NCBI RefSeq assembly: GCF_004804355.1 | Contig: NZ_SRWZ01000001.1 | Coordinates: 186,001 to 250,000, forward strand | Direction of reading: 5' to 3' | DNA: 64,000 nucleotides | Origin: Cognatitamlana onchidii | GTDB lineage: Bacteria; Bacteroidota; Bacteroidia; Flavobacteriales; Flavobacteriaceae | Shown here: in pieces, positions 1-8,613 of the stretch | Position numbering within the stretch: position 1 is the stretch's first letter | Layout of the letters: every line of letters begins with the position of its first letter | Made by a program: the position numbers and the translations under genes | Notes under the pieces: generated by a model | The model's input: the letters and a program-made list of their open reading frames with translations, nothing else | Told to the model about the DNA's origin: nothing | Database searches by the model: none

Positions 1-1640
1 AATGCATCAGGTGAATTCCCTAAGGATTTACTCATTTTTCGACGTTGCTTATCACGCACCAAGCCAGTTAAATACACATTACTAAATGGCTTTTCATCTT
101 TATACTCATATCCTGCAATAATCATACGTGCTACCCAAAAGAAAAGAATATCTGGTCCAGTAACCAAATCGTTTGTTGGGTAGTAGTATTTTATCTCTTC
201 GTTCTCAGGGTTTCTTATACCATCAAAAACACTCATTGGCCATAACCATGATGAAAACCATGTATCTAGAGCGTCTTTATCCTGAGTTAAATCGCTTGCT
301 GATAATTGTGAATTATTTGTGGCTTGTTTAGCCAATTTTACAGCCTCTTCTAAAGATTCTGCTACTACAAAGTCTTCTTTACCATCACCATAGTAATATG
401 CAGGTATTTGCTGTCCCCACATTAATTGACGAGAAATATTCCAATCTCGAATATTCTCCATCCAGTGCCTGTAGGTATTCTCAAACTTTTTAGGAAACAA
501 TTTAATATCATCATCTTGTAAAACCGCTTTAATAGCTGGTTTTACAAGGTCTTCCATTTTTAAAAACCACTGATCGCTCAAACGTGGTTCTATAACAGCC
601 TTAGTTCTTTCTGAAGTTCCTACTTTATTTATATGGGTTTCTGTCTTTATTAAAACACCATTTGCTTCTAATTCCTTGGCAATTTCCTTTCTAACAACAA
701 ATCGATCTTTGCCTTCATAGTGTAATCCAAAGCTGTTTAACGAGGCATCTTCATTAAAAATATCAACAACTTCTAAATTATGTTTGTCGCCAAGATTCTT
801 ATCATTTTCATCATGAGCCGGTGTTACTTTTAAACATCCGGTACCAAATTCAACATCAACATACTCATCTTCAATAATTGGAATAACACGATTGCAAATA
901 GGTACAATAGCTTTTTTGCCTTTTAAATGTGTAAAACGTTCATCATTAGGGTTAATACAAATGGCAGTATCTCCAAAAATAGTTTCAGGTCTTGTTGTTG
1001 CAATAGTCAACGTTTCATCACTATCTTCGATTTTGTATTTTAAATAATATAAACTTCCTTGACGCTCTTCATGGATTACTTCTTCATCAGATAATGTGGT
1101 TTTCGCCTCAGGATCCCAGTTTACCATACGGTAACCACGATAAATCAATCCTTTTTCATACAAATCCACAAAAACCTTAATTACGCCTTCACTCATATCA
1201 TCATCCATGGTGAATTTGGTACGGTCCCAATCACAAGAACACCCTAGTTTTTTAAGTTGTTCTAAAATAACACCTCCATATTCTTCTGTCCAGTCCCAAG
1301 CGTGTTTCAAAAATTCATCTCGAGACAAATCATTTTTATCTATCCCCTGCTCCTTTAATTTAGCCACTACTTTAGCCTCTGTAGCAATAGAGGCATGATC
1401 TGTTCCAGGAACCCAACATGCATTTTTACCTAACAAACGTGCACGACGAATTAAGACATCTTGTATGGTATTATTCAACATATGCCCCATATGCAACACC
1501 CCAGTAACATTAGGTGGTGGAATAACAATGGTGTAAGGCTCTCTGTCATCTGGTTCTGAATGAAAATAATTGTGTTTCATCCAGTAATCATACCACTTAC
1601 TTTCTACCTGACTTGCATCATATTTTGATGGAATTTGCAT
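1..1640 (-). CDS. valS: Valine--tRNA ligase, C-terminal part cut by window edge
   Basis: Class I aminoacyl-tRNA synthetase that charges tRNA-Val in the cytoplasm. About 546 N-terminal residues are visible from the ATG at 1640. The HIGH-type ATP motif reads HMGH at residues 50-53, after PPPNVTGVL. The second ATP motif KMSKS lies at residues 535-539, very near the left edge. The editing (CP1) domain lies between them and includes [12 protein letters not shown] and [15 protein letters not shown], as in ValS and IleS; the N-terminal PPPNVTG signature points to ValS. The anticodon-binding domain and C-terminal coiled coil lie outside the window. The frame is open throughout. A TACTTTTG box 31 bases upstream is a plausible promoter. 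Identification is secure. Confidence 0.97.
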   Translation of the reverse strand, partial: MQIPSKYDASQVESKWYDYWMKHNYFHSEPDDREPYTIVIPPPNVTGVLHMGHMLNNTIQDVLIRRARLLGKNACWVPGTDHASIATEAKVVAKLKEQGIDKNDLSRDEFLKHAWDWTEEYGGVILEQLKKLGCSCDWDRTKFTMDDDMSEGVIKVFVDLYEKGLIYRGYRMVNWDPEAKTTLSDEEVIHEERQGSLYYLKYKIEDSDETLTIATTRPETIFGDTAICINPNDERFTHLKGKKAIVPICNRVIPIIEDEYVDVEFGTGCLKVTPAHDENDKNLGDKHNLEVVDIFNEDASLNSFGLHYEGKDRFVVRKEIAKELEANGVLIKTETHINKVGTSERTKAVIEPRLSDQWFLKMEDLVKPAIKAVLQDDDIKLFPKKFENTYRHWMENIRDWNISRQLMWGQQIPAYYYGDGKEDFVVAESLEEAVKLAKQATNNSQLSASDLTQDKDALDTWFSSWLWPMSVFDGIRNPENEEIKYYYPTNDLVTGPDILFFWVARMIIAGYEYKDEKPFSNVYLTGLVRDKQRRKMSKSLGNSPDA

Positions 1641-1670
1641 ACTTCGGAATAGTTTTTGAATAATGAAGTG

Positions 1671-1678
1671 CAAAAGTA
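1671..1678 (-). promoter_or_regulatory. Putative -7 promoter box of valS
   Basis: On the minus strand this reads TACTTTTG and matches the Bacteroidota -7 consensus TAnnTTTG. It ends 31 bases before the valS ATG. No clear -33 TTTG is visible at the usual distance, so this is a single-box match. Confidence 0.42.
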
Positions 1679-1830
1679 CTTATATTTCTTTTTCTGTGAA
1701 ACTAAAAGATGTATTGATAAGCACAGATATTAGGGACAATTTAACAGTATTTAAACCAAAAAATGTCCAAACAATGAATACATTTGATATGTAAAACTAA
1801 GGTTAAGAAACATGTATTTCATCTATTTTT

Positions 1831-1862
1831 TTTGCATATTGTGGAAAAACCGCCTATGTTTG
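1831..1862 (+). promoter_or_regulatory. Two-box Bacteroidota promoter of the DUF1573 gene
   Basis: TTTG at 1831-1834 is followed after 20 bases by TATGTTTG at 1855-1862. This fits the housekeeping sigma (ABfr-type) consensus TTTG-N19-21-TAnnTTTG, and it is the best full promoter match seen in the window. The gene starts at 1942. Confidence 0.6.
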
Positions 1863-1941
1863 ATTAGGTTTTGGACTGGAATTGTATGAATTAACCTAGA
1901 TATCAAGCCATTATAAATTTTGATAAATAATAAATAAAATC

Positions 1942-2358
1942 ATGAAACAATTAATTACAGTATTATTCGCAGGATTAATTAGCTTTTCTATAAATGCTCA
2001 AGCAAAAATTGAGTTTAAAGAAACCACTATTGATTATGGCACTATAGATAAAGGCGCTAATGGTGTTAGAGTTTTTGAATTTACTAACACTGGAGATGAA
2101 CCTCTTATTATTTCAAAAGTGTCTTCCAGTTGTGGGTGTACCATTCCTAAAAAACCAGAAGACCCTATTTTACCGGGAAAGACAGGACAGATTGAAGTAA
2201 AATATGACACAAACAGAGTAAACCCAATTAGAAAAACAATTACCGTAATTTCGAATGCCGAGACCCCTACTGTTGCTTTAAAAATTAAAGGCTTAGTGGT
2301 CGATCCAAGCAAAGTAAATGTTATGGAAAAAAAAGATACTAGTGTTATGGAAAAATAG
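1942..2358 (+). CDS. DUF1573 domain secreted protein
   Basis: Small exported protein of 138 residues. A Sec signal peptide occupies residues 1 to about 21 (SFSINAQA, with cleavage after AQA). The mature part is one Ig-like beta-sandwich of the DUF1573 (ASPM/Hydin-like) type. It opens with a strand around FDYGTI-like text (IDYGTIDKGANG) and contains the family signature SCGCTIP at about residues 63-69 followed by LPGKTGQIEVKYDT. Proteins of this family are abundant in Bacteroidota and are thought to act in the periplasm or at the cell surface, but no reaction is known. The C-terminus is a short charged tail with a near-repeat (VMEKKDTSVMEK). It stands alone and ends at a strong terminator. Confidence 0.9.
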   Translation: MKQLITVLFAGLISFSINAQAKIEFKETTIDYGTIDKGANGVRVFEFTNTGDEPLIISKVSSSCGCTIPKKPEDPILPGKTGQIEVKYDTNRVNPIRKTITVISNAETPTVALKIKGLVVDPSKVNVMEKKDTSVMEK

Positions 2359-2375
2359 TTTGTTGAATTTTTTCG

Positions 2376-2412
2376 AAAATATGGCCTTAAACACAGTTTA
2401 AGGCCATATTTT
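2376..2412. terminator. Bidirectional intrinsic terminator
   Basis: A perfect 16-base inverted repeat (2376-2391 and 2397-2412, centred on ATGGCCTTAAA) encloses a 5-base loop. A-runs and T-runs flank it on both sides. It lies between the convergent DUF1573 and aspartyl protease genes and can stop transcription from both. Confidence 0.88.
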
Positions 2413-2422
2413 TTTAAGAAAC

Positions 2423-3760
2423 TTAAAACAGTGTTTTCAAAACGAAGCTAAAAGTTTTTATTTGTCCGTTTCTATCTACTTTCAACCTAATCTTTTTACC
2501 ATTTTCTTCATAGAAACTTTGTATCACTTCTTGTAATGAAAGTCCTTTCGTGTTTTTTGAGTTAATACTTAACACAATATCGCCCTTTTGTAAACCCGAC
2601 TTTGCTGCCGGAGATCCTGGTCTAATCTCAACAATAGCATAGGCAGGCATAAGCACTAATCGATAGCTTTCATTTTTACGAATGCTTATATTACCATAAG
2701 TTTTATTACTACTAGGGTAACCACTCCCTTTTAAAGGTTTATCATTAAATACCTTAACAAGTCTGGCTCCAGAATGAGCCAATTCTATCCCACTTTTATT
2801 ATAAGTAAAGGGATCATTAAAATATTTGTTCTTTTTTAAAACTAAAAGTTTTTTATTGTAATCAAAGACAACATTAAATCGTTTCAATATATTTCCAGAC
2901 AAACTGCCATTTCTATTTTCTATTTTCTTGGCAAAGTATACAGATTCAGAATCTGGAAAAGACACATTAACATTCTTGAGCTTGAATTTTTTTAGAGAAA
3001 ATAACGTTACTTTGGAACGCTTGCCATAAACACTACCAGTTAACCCATGCCCCAAAAAATCCTTAAAAAACAGCTTGCCAGAACTTATACCTTCAGAATC
3101 ATTCTCAAACAGCCATAAAGCGTCACTACTTCCAGAATCAATTAATAATTTTACAGGAATAGCTTTTTCATCAATTGTTACTTCTGCCTTTATATAAGGT
3201 TTTTTATTATGAAAAACCAAACCAAAATACTCGCAAGGTTTACAAGGTTTATGTTCAAAGTATTCAGGTTCTGTTAAAACTATGGTTTGCATAGAATAAT
3301 TAATTTGCACCACTAAATGCTCAAACAAATCATGCCCTATGATACCATGCACTGGTATCCCTAATTTTGGAGCCAAATTGAGATTAGCATTATATACAGC
3401 ATATAAGTCTTGATTTAGCTTTATGGCATCCCCAATTTTAAAAACATTGTTTTTAGATTTTAATGCTTCAATAGTTTCTTCTCCTCCCAACCCTCTTAAG
3501 CGAATAGTTTCTGTGTCTTTTATCTTAAGAGTGTCTGATACGTTTAAATAATTAAATATAATAGGCTTACTAACACCTGTGTCTAATAGAAAGGATAAAG
3601 TAACACCATTAACTTCTACAGGAAGAACAATCAAGTTATTGATTAGTTTAAACTTTATTTTATCAGACTTTTGTTTGTTTTGAATAACAAACTGATTTTG
3701 AGAAAAGCCAAAAAAACCCATAAACAAAAGCAGAAAACCTAAGAACATTCTTCTTTTCAT
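2423..3760 (-). CDS. Secreted retropepsin-like aspartyl protease with C-terminal PDZ domain
   Basis: Predicted exported protein of 445 residues with a signal peptide (1-20, ending GFSQ). Two retropepsin-like halves each carry an aspartic active-site motif: LLDTG with D60, and LLIDSG with D208. A PDZ domain follows at about residues 365-445 (AIVEIRPGSPAAKSGLQ, KGDIVLSIN). Having both D-T/S-G motifs in one chain suggests an intramolecular pepsin-like active site rather than a homodimer. Such proteins are common in Bacteroidetes as periplasmic or surface proteases of unknown substrate. A CKPC pair sits at 173-176. It is transcribed alone and ends at the shared terminator. The domain calls are clear; actual peptidase activity is inferred. 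Confidence 0.88.
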   Translation of the reverse strand: MKRRMFLGFLLLFMGFFGFSQNQFVIQNKQKSDKIKFKLINNLIVLPVEVNGVTLSFLLDTGVSKPIIFNYLNVSDTLKIKDTETIRLRGLGGEETIEALKSKNNVFKIGDAIKLNQDLYAVYNANLNLAPKLGIPVHGIIGHDLFEHLVVQINYSMQTIVLTEPEYFEHKPCKPCEYFGLVFHNKKPYIKAEVTIDEKAIPVKLLIDSGSSDALWLFENDSEGISSGKLFFKDFLGHGLTGSVYGKRSKVTLFSLKKFKLKNVNVSFPDSESVYFAKKIENRNGSLSGNILKRFNVVFDYNKKLLVLKKNKYFNDPFTYNKSGIELAHSGARLVKVFNDKPLKGSGYPSSNKTYGNISIRKNESYRLVLMPAYAIVEIRPGSPAAKSGLQKGDIVLSINSKNTKGLSLQEVIQSFYEENGKKIRLKVDRNGQIKTFSFVLKTLF

Positions 3761-3881
3761 AGTTTAAAAAGGTTAATGACAACTTTAAATTACAAATCTT
3801 TAGCTATGTAAAGCGTATTTCGGTCAATATTTAAAAAAACTTTAAGAATATTTTCTCAACTTTGCAACCAAATTTTTAGTA

Positions 3882-5072
3882 ATGCCAACAATATCAAAAA
3901 AGGGTTATAATATGCCTGCTTCACCAATAAGAAAGCTAGTTCCTTACGCTGAACAAGCCTTGCAACATGGTAAAAGCATATACTATTTAAACATTGGGCA
4001 ACCCGATATTAAAACCCCGGATATTGCCTTAAAGGCTGTTAAGGAGAATGATATTGATATACTTGCTTATTCAAGATCTGAAGGATCGGAATCTTACAGA
4101 GAAAAATTGGCTAAGTACTACAGTAAGCATAATATAAAGGTTTCCCCAAAAGATATTATTGTTACTACAGGGGCCAGCGAAGCTTTATTGTTTTTATTTA
4201 GCAGTATCATGGACCCTGAAGATGAAGTCATTATCTCTGAGCCATTTTACGCTAATTATATAGCTTTTTCTACCGCTACAGGCGTTAACGTTGTTCCTGC
4301 AATATGTAATATTGATGATAATTTTGCACTACCGTCTGTTGCTTCCTTTGAAAAACTTATTACGTCAAAAACAAAAGCTATTTTAATTTGTAACCCTGGA
4401 AACCCTACAGGCGCGCTTTATTCTAAAGAAGATATAAAGCAACTTGCAGACCTAGCTGTAAAGCATGACTTATTTTTGGTAGCTGATGAAGTTTACAGAG
4501 AATTTATTTATGATGGAGCATCACATTACTCAATAATGGAAGTTCCGGGCATTGAGAAACACGCTGTTATTATTGATTCTGTTTCAAAACGATACAGTAT
4601 GTGCGGTGCACGAGTTGGTTGTCTTGTTTCAAAAAACAAAATAGTCATGGAAACGGTATTAAAATTTGCACAAGCAAGATTAAGTCCTCCCACCTATGCT
4701 CAAATAGCCAGTGAAGCTGCCTTGGATACACCGCAAAGCTATTTTGATAACGTGATTTCCGAATATGCTGAAAGAAGAAATACTTTAGTTTCAGAACTAA
4801 AAAAAATAAAGGGTATTAAAGTTGCATTACCCAAAGGTGCATTTTACTGTATGGTAGAACTACCCGTAAAAAACTCTGACCACTTTGCGCAATGGCTTTT
4901 GGAGCATTTTGATGTTGATGGAGAAACTATAATGGTTGCTCCCGCTGGCGGATTTTACTCAACACCAAACGTTGGTTTAAACCAAATAAGAATTGCTTAC
5001 GTACTTAATAAAGAAAGCTTGATTAAAGCTGTAAATATCCTTAAAGAAGCTCTAAAAATTTACAAGGACTAG
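3882..5072 (+). CDS. PLP-dependent aminotransferase, class I/II
   Basis: Fold-type I aminotransferase of 396 residues, the usual length for the AspB/AlaA-like group. PLP-site signatures are visible: TTGASEA near 95-101, NPGNPTG at 171-177, ADEVYREF at 201-208, the Schiff-base lysine in SVSKR at K236, and a late arginine in QIRIAY for the substrate carboxylate. The likely role is transfer of an amino group from aspartate, alanine or an aromatic amino acid to 2-oxoglutarate; the substrate cannot be read from the sequence. Its stop codon overlaps the murB GTG by one base, so the two are probably cotranscribed. Confidence 0.9.
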   Translation: MPTISKKGYNMPASPIRKLVPYAEQALQHGKSIYYLNIGQPDIKTPDIALKAVKENDIDILAYSRSEGSESYREKLAKYYSKHNIKVSPKDIIVTTGASEALLFLFSSIMDPEDEVIISEPFYANYIAFSTATGVNVVPAICNIDDNFALPSVASFEKLITSKTKAILICNPGNPTGALYSKEDIKQLADLAVKHDLFLVADEVYREFIYDGASHYSIMEVPGIEKHAVIIDSVSKRYSMCGARVGCLVSKNKIVMETVLKFAQARLSPPTYAQIASEAALDTPQSYFDNVISEYAERRNTLVSELKKIKGIKVALPKGAFYCMVELPVKNSDHFAQWLLEHFDVDGETIMVAPAGGFYSTPNVGLNQIRIAYVLNKESLIKAVNILKEALKIYKD

Positions 5073-6085
5073 TGCATATAGAACAAAATATTTCTCTTAA
5101 ACATTACAACACCTTTGGCATAGACGTTGTTGCCAAATATTTTATTTCCATTAAAAATATAACAGAGCTTAAAGAAGTTCTCTCTTTGGAAGGATATGAC
5201 CAAAAGTTGATTTTAGGAGGAGGAAGTAATATTCTTTTAACGAAAAATTTTGATGGCCTAGTAATTAATAATAATATTAAAGGCATTGAGATTGTTTCAG
5301 AAAACCAGGATTTTGTATATGTAAAGGCAAATGCTGGCGAAAATTGGCATGATTTTGTTTCTTGGTGTATTAATCGTGACTATGGCGGTGTAGAAAACTT
5401 ATCCCTAATTCCAGGTAATGTAGGCACCGCTCCCATTCAAAATATAGGGGCCTATGGTGTGGAGTTAAAAGATGTTTTTGAGTCATGCCAAGCTTTAAAC
5501 AAAGAGCGCAAAAAACTAGAATCTTTTGATAAAGACAAATGCGATTTTGGATACAGAAATTCAATATTTAAACAACAAGCTAAAGGAGAATATATTATTA
5601 CCAGTGTAACTTTTAAACTTACAAAACACAGTCATATTCTAAACATAGATTACGGTGTTATTGCTCTAGAATTGGATAAAAAGGACCTCAAAACACCATC
5701 AATTAAAGATGTTTCAGAAGCTGTAATAAGAATAAGAGAAAGTAAATTACCTAACCCAAAAGAAATAGGGAACAGTGGTAGCTTCTTTAAAAACCCTGTT
5801 ATTTCTAAAACTCAATACCAAGAATTACTTAACAACTTTAGTGACATGCCCTGTTATACAGTTTCTGATAATAAGGTGAAAGTTCCTGCGGGATGGCTTA
5901 TTGAAAAATCAGGGTTTAAAGGAAAAACTTTTGGTAATTATGGTGTGCATAAAAAACAAGCCTTAGTACTCGTTAATTATGGAGGAGCCAAAGGTTCTGA
6001 CATCTTAAAGCTTTCGGAATTAATTCAAAAAACCGTTAGCCGTATTTTTAGTATTACTCTTGAAGCCGAAGTTAACATCTTATAA
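5072..6085 (+). CDS. murB: UDP-N-acetylmuramate dehydrogenase
   Basis: FAD enzyme that reduces UDP-GlcNAc-enolpyruvate to UDP-MurNAc, the second committed step of peptidoglycan synthesis in the cytoplasm. The FAD_binding_4 domain comes first, with LGGGSNILL at about 48-56 and the NLSLIPGNVGTAPIQNIGAYG signature around 110-130. The MurB C-terminal domain carries the proton-donor serine in NSGSFFKNP and the late glutamate in LEAEVNIL. At 337 residues it matches type I (E. coli-like) MurB. Translation starts at a GTG that overlaps the preceding TAG by one base, suggesting coupling to the aminotransferase. Identification is secure. Confidence 0.96.
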   Translation: MHIEQNISLKHYNTFGIDVVAKYFISIKNITELKEVLSLEGYDQKLILGGGSNILLTKNFDGLVINNNIKGIEIVSENQDFVYVKANAGENWHDFVSWCINRDYGGVENLSLIPGNVGTAPIQNIGAYGVELKDVFESCQALNKERKKLESFDKDKCDFGYRNSIFKQQAKGEYIITSVTFKLTKHSHILNIDYGVIALELDKKDLKTPSIKDVSEAVIRIRESKLPNPKEIGNSGSFFKNPVISKTQYQELLNNFSDMPCYTVSDNKVKVPAGWLIEKSGFKGKTFGNYGVHKKQALVLVNYGGAKGSDILKLSELIQKTVSRIFSITLEAEVNIL

Positions 6086-6100
6086 TAAAAAAGAAATTTC

Positions 6101-6108
6101 TAACTTTG
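6101..6108 (+). promoter_or_regulatory. Putative -7 promoter box of the sigma/anti-sigma operon
   Basis: TAACTTTG fits TAnnTTTG exactly, 45 bases before the TTG start of the sigma gene. No -33 TTTG is seen at the expected spacing. Confidence 0.45.
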
Positions 6109-6153
6109 AATTAGGAAATTTGTAGTATTTCTCATTATTTAAAAAAATCTGAC

Positions 6154-6684
6154 TTGATTACAGCAATAGAAAAACAAATAGTAAGTTTATTACAAGATGG
6201 CGATAAAAAAGCCATTAGCTTGCTTTATGAGAACTATGCTGACTCCCTATACGGTGTTATTCAAAAGATCATTACAGATGAAGATACAGCGCAAGATGTG
6301 CTTCAAGAAACCTTTGTTAAAATTTGGCGCTATGCTAAAAAATACGATTCGAGCAAAGCAAAACTATTTACTTGGCTCTATAGAATAGCTTACAATACGG
6401 CTATTGATAAAGTGAGATCACAAAAAAATAAAACTGGAAATGAAGTCCAGATTGAAACATCTGCCGTATATAAAATAACATCCACCGAATTAAATCAGGA
6501 TGTTATGGATATAAAAAAGCATCTAAAAAGTTTAGATGAAAAGTATCAAATAGTTATTGACGCCTTATTTTTTGAAGGTATGACGCAGCAGGAAGCTAGC
6601 GATGAGTTAAATATCCCTCTAGGGACTATAAAATCACGATTAAAAATTGGTTTGAGAGAATTGAAAAAGATTTACAATCCTTAA
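6154..6684 (+). CDS. ECF-type RNA polymerase sigma factor
   Basis: Sigma-70 family factor of 176 residues with only regions 2 and 4, as in extracytoplasmic-function factors. Region 2 holds the core-binding and -10-recognition helices (DVLQETFVKIWRYAKKY, then FTWLYRIAYNTAIDKVR). Region 4 is a helix-turn-helix (MTQQEASDELNIPLGTIKSR) near 145-165. It starts at TTG, as no ATG precedes the conserved region in frame. The next gene, 11 bases downstream, is its membrane anti-sigma factor, so the factor is probably held inactive until an envelope signal arrives. It resembles the SigK group. Confidence 0.93.
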   Translation: MITAIEKQIVSLLQDGDKKAISLLYENYADSLYGVIQKIITDEDTAQDVLQETFVKIWRYAKKYDSSKAKLFTWLYRIAYNTAIDKVRSQKNKTGNEVQIETSAVYKITSTELNQDVMDIKKHLKSLDEKYQIVIDALFFEGMTQQEASDELNIPLGTIKSRLKIGLRELKKIYNP

Positions 6685-6695
6685 AACATAAAGTC

Positions 6696-7487
6696 ATGAA
6701 TGAGAAAATAAATACTTTTTTAAGTTCTGGCCTATTAGAAAAATATCTTTTAGGTGATACCACAACTGTGGAAGCAGAAATGGTTGAGTCTTATATTGCA
6801 AAATATCCTGATGTGCATAATGCATACAATACATTGCAATTTAATTTGGAAGTTGTTGCTAAAAGCAATGCTATTGAAGCTCCAAAGAAAGTCCTGTTAG
6901 ACATCTTGGATGAACTTAATGAAAAGCCCGTTATTACTTTAAGTAGTACTAAGAAGACCTATAAGAAATGGTACAAATATAGCGTTGCCGCCAGTGTTGC
7001 AGCCTTAATTTTTGCTGGTACTTCTTATATATTCTATAATCAGAATCAAAAATTATCCGAAGAAAACCAGATAGTTGTTGACGAAATTTTTGATTTAAGA
7101 AATGACATTGATCAAAACAATAAAATGCTTGATAATGTCATGAGACAGCTTTTAAAACTGAATAACCCTGAGACCGAAAAATACATTATTAAGGGTAATG
7201 AAAGGGCTAAAGATTTAAAGACCGTTGCTTATATTAATGCGAAAGAAAAGACATCGATGATTGATGTTGTTTCATTACCAGAGCTACCACCCGAACAATG
7301 CTACCAAATATGGGCAGAGCTACAAGGAAAAATGGTTAATCTTGGTGTATTAGATAAAGCAGATAGAAAACTTAGAAACATTCCTTACATGGAAGATGCC
7401 TTAGCTTTAAGTATAACTATAGAGCCTAAAGGAGGTAATAGTATTGCTTCTGTTGAAAACTCTGTAGCACAAATTAGTTTACAATAA
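6696..7487 (+). CDS. RskA-type membrane anti-sigma factor
   Basis: 263-residue single-pass membrane protein. The cytoplasmic N-terminus (1-90) has a short helical sigma-binding region (SGLLEKYLLGDTTTVEAEM) without the HxxxCxxC zinc motif. One membrane helix spans about 95-113. A coiled-coil stretch (115-150) leads to a periplasmic RskA domain with the characteristic PPEQCYQIWAELQGK at about 195-210 and late SIEP-type text (TIEPKGG). By family knowledge it sequesters the sigma factor encoded just upstream and may be degraded by regulated intramembrane proteolysis. The operon ends at a strong terminator. Confidence 0.9.
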   Translation: MNEKINTFLSSGLLEKYLLGDTTTVEAEMVESYIAKYPDVHNAYNTLQFNLEVVAKSNAIEAPKKVLLDILDELNEKPVITLSSTKKTYKKWYKYSVAASVAALIFAGTSYIFYNQNQKLSEENQIVVDEIFDLRNDIDQNNKMLDNVMRQLLKLNNPETEKYIIKGNERAKDLKTVAYINAKEKTSMIDVVSLPELPPEQCYQIWAELQGKMVNLGVLDKADRKLRNIPYMEDALALSITIEPKGGNSIASVENSVAQISLQ

Positions 7488-7508
7488 AATCCATTGAACT
7501 AAAAAGTG

Positions 7509-7540
7509 AAAGCCTCGTTTAAAAAAACGAGGCTTTTTTG
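7509..7540 (+). terminator. Intrinsic terminator after the anti-sigma gene
   Basis: Stem of AAAGCCTCGTTT (7509-7520) and its complement (7525-7536) with a 4-A loop, followed by a T-run. It closes the sigma/anti-sigma operon just before the convergent aquaporin gene. Confidence 0.85.
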
Positions 7541-7561
7541 TATTCATTAAATTAAAATACA

Positions 7562-8254
7562 TTATTCTTTATCAAATAAGGCTTTATGAATAAAGCCTGC
7601 AACTATAGCCCCAGCAATAGGTGCTACCCAAAATAACCATAACTGACCAACAAATTCACCACCAGCAAATATAGCCTGACTCGTTGATCTTGCAGGATTT
7701 ACAGAGGTATTGGTTATAGGAATACTTATTAAATGAATCAGTGTAAGTCCTAAACCTATAGCTATAGGCGCAAACCCTTTTGGCGCTCTTTCATTAGTAC
7801 TCCCTAAAATAATCAACAGAAAAAACATGGTCAATAAAAATTCGGCAATTAGTGCTGCCGTCATAGAATATCCATCGGGCGATAAGTCGCCATAACCGTT
7901 TGCAGCAAAGCCACCAAGGCTTGTAAAATCAGTCTTATTTGTTACTATTAAATAGAGCGCTCCAGCTGCTACAAATGCCCCTATTAATTGCGCAATTATA
8001 TAGCCTGCCAAATCTTTTGTTTCAAACTTGCCTCCTGCCCATAACCCAAATGAAACCGCAGGATTAAAATGGCCACCAGAAATATGCCCTACAGCATAAG
8101 CCATGGTTAACACAGTAAGACCAAAGGCCAAAGACACTCCTACAAAGCCAATGCCTAAATCTGGGTATCCTGCCGCAAAAATAGCACTACCACAGCCGCC
8201 AAAGACAAGCCAAAAAGTTCCAAAAAACTCTGCAAATAATTTTTTCATAATCAT
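7562..8254 (-). CDS. aqpZ: Aquaporin Z, water channel
   Basis: Six-helix major intrinsic protein of 230 residues in the inner membrane. Both pore motifs are intact: NPA at 64-66 ([11 protein letters not shown]) and NPA at 186-188 followed by R189. The segment [19 protein letters not shown] is nearly that of E. coli AqpZ and supplies the histidine and arginine of the narrow aromatic/arginine filter, pointing to a water-selective channel rather than a glycerol facilitator. There are two possible ATG starts, at 8254 and 8248; the second gives the more usual MKKLFAEF beginning. It is a single gene facing the sigma operon. Confidence 0.94.
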   Translation of the reverse strand: MIMKKLFAEFFGTFWLVFGGCGSAIFAAGYPDLGIGFVGVSLAFGLTVLTMAYAVGHISGGHFNPAVSFGLWAGGKFETKDLAGYIIAQLIGAFVAAGALYLIVTNKTDFTSLGGFAANGYGDLSPDGYSMTAALIAEFLLTMFFLLIILGSTNERAPKGFAPIAIGLGLTLIHLISIPITNTSVNPARSTSQAIFAGGEFVGQLWLFWVAPIAGAIVAGFIHKALFDKE

Positions 8255-8371
8255 AATGATTTTAAAAGGTTAGTAATTAAATGTACGAATAATTTGTAAA
8301 TAGGACCCAAAACAAATAGTTAGTCACTTCTTTTTAGCCCATTTTCTTATATAAATTAGCGCCTAAAACTA

Positions 8372-8379
8372 TATCTTTG
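8372..8379 (+). promoter_or_regulatory. Putative -7 promoter box of the 8.4 kb operon
   Basis: TATCTTTG, an exact TAnnTTTG match, lies 23 bases before the ATG of the small membrane protein. It could drive the tightly packed genes that follow, through the Nramp-like transporter. Confidence 0.48.
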
Positions 8380-8402
8380 CGTAAACCCTTTATGATTTAT
8401 AA

Positions 8403-8606
8403 ATGAAACTTCTTTTAATTACCATTGTACTCTTAGGAATAGGAATTGCTGGCATTGCCATTAAAATATGGGCGAAAAAAGACGGTAAATTTGCTGGTAC
8501 TTGTGCTAGTCAAAACCCCGTTCTAAATAGGGAAGGTGAAGCTTGTGGGTTTTGTGGTAAAACACCCGACCAATTTAGTGAATGTAAAGAACCTCAACAT
8601 TCATAA
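8403..8606 (+). CDS. Small membrane-anchored cysteine protein
   Basis: Protein of 67 residues with one N-terminal hydrophobic helix (about 3-24, LLLITIVLLGIGIAGIAIKIW) and a short polar tail. The tail carries four cysteines in the pattern C...C-x2-C...C (TCAS, ACGFCGK, SECKE). The CGFC pair resembles a thiol or metal motif. Similar short membrane or secreted proteins occur widely in Flavobacteriaceae, but I know of no assigned function. It sits 7 bases before the glycosyltransferase and probably shares its transcript. The tail may face the periplasm if the helix is an uncleaved signal anchor. Confidence 0.72.
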   Translation: MKLLLITIVLLGIGIAGIAIKIWAKKDGKFAGTCASQNPVLNREGEACGFCGKTPDQFSECKEPQHS

Positions 8607-8613
8607 ATAATTC

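Larger units (their letters stand above)
1641..1941. other. 301-base divergent intergenic region between valS and the DUF1573 gene
   Basis: This spacer separates two divergent genes. It holds the valS -7 box at 1671-1678 and a two-box promoter for the DUF1573 gene at 1831-1862. The rest is AT-rich with no ORF or RNA structure I can support. The DUF1573 transcript would have an untranslated leader of about 70 bases. Confidence 0.6.

Noticed and set aside
1207-1398. Plus-strand 63-codon frame inside valS
   Set aside because: It lies fully opposite the well-conserved valyl-tRNA synthetase frame and has no recognisable protein features.
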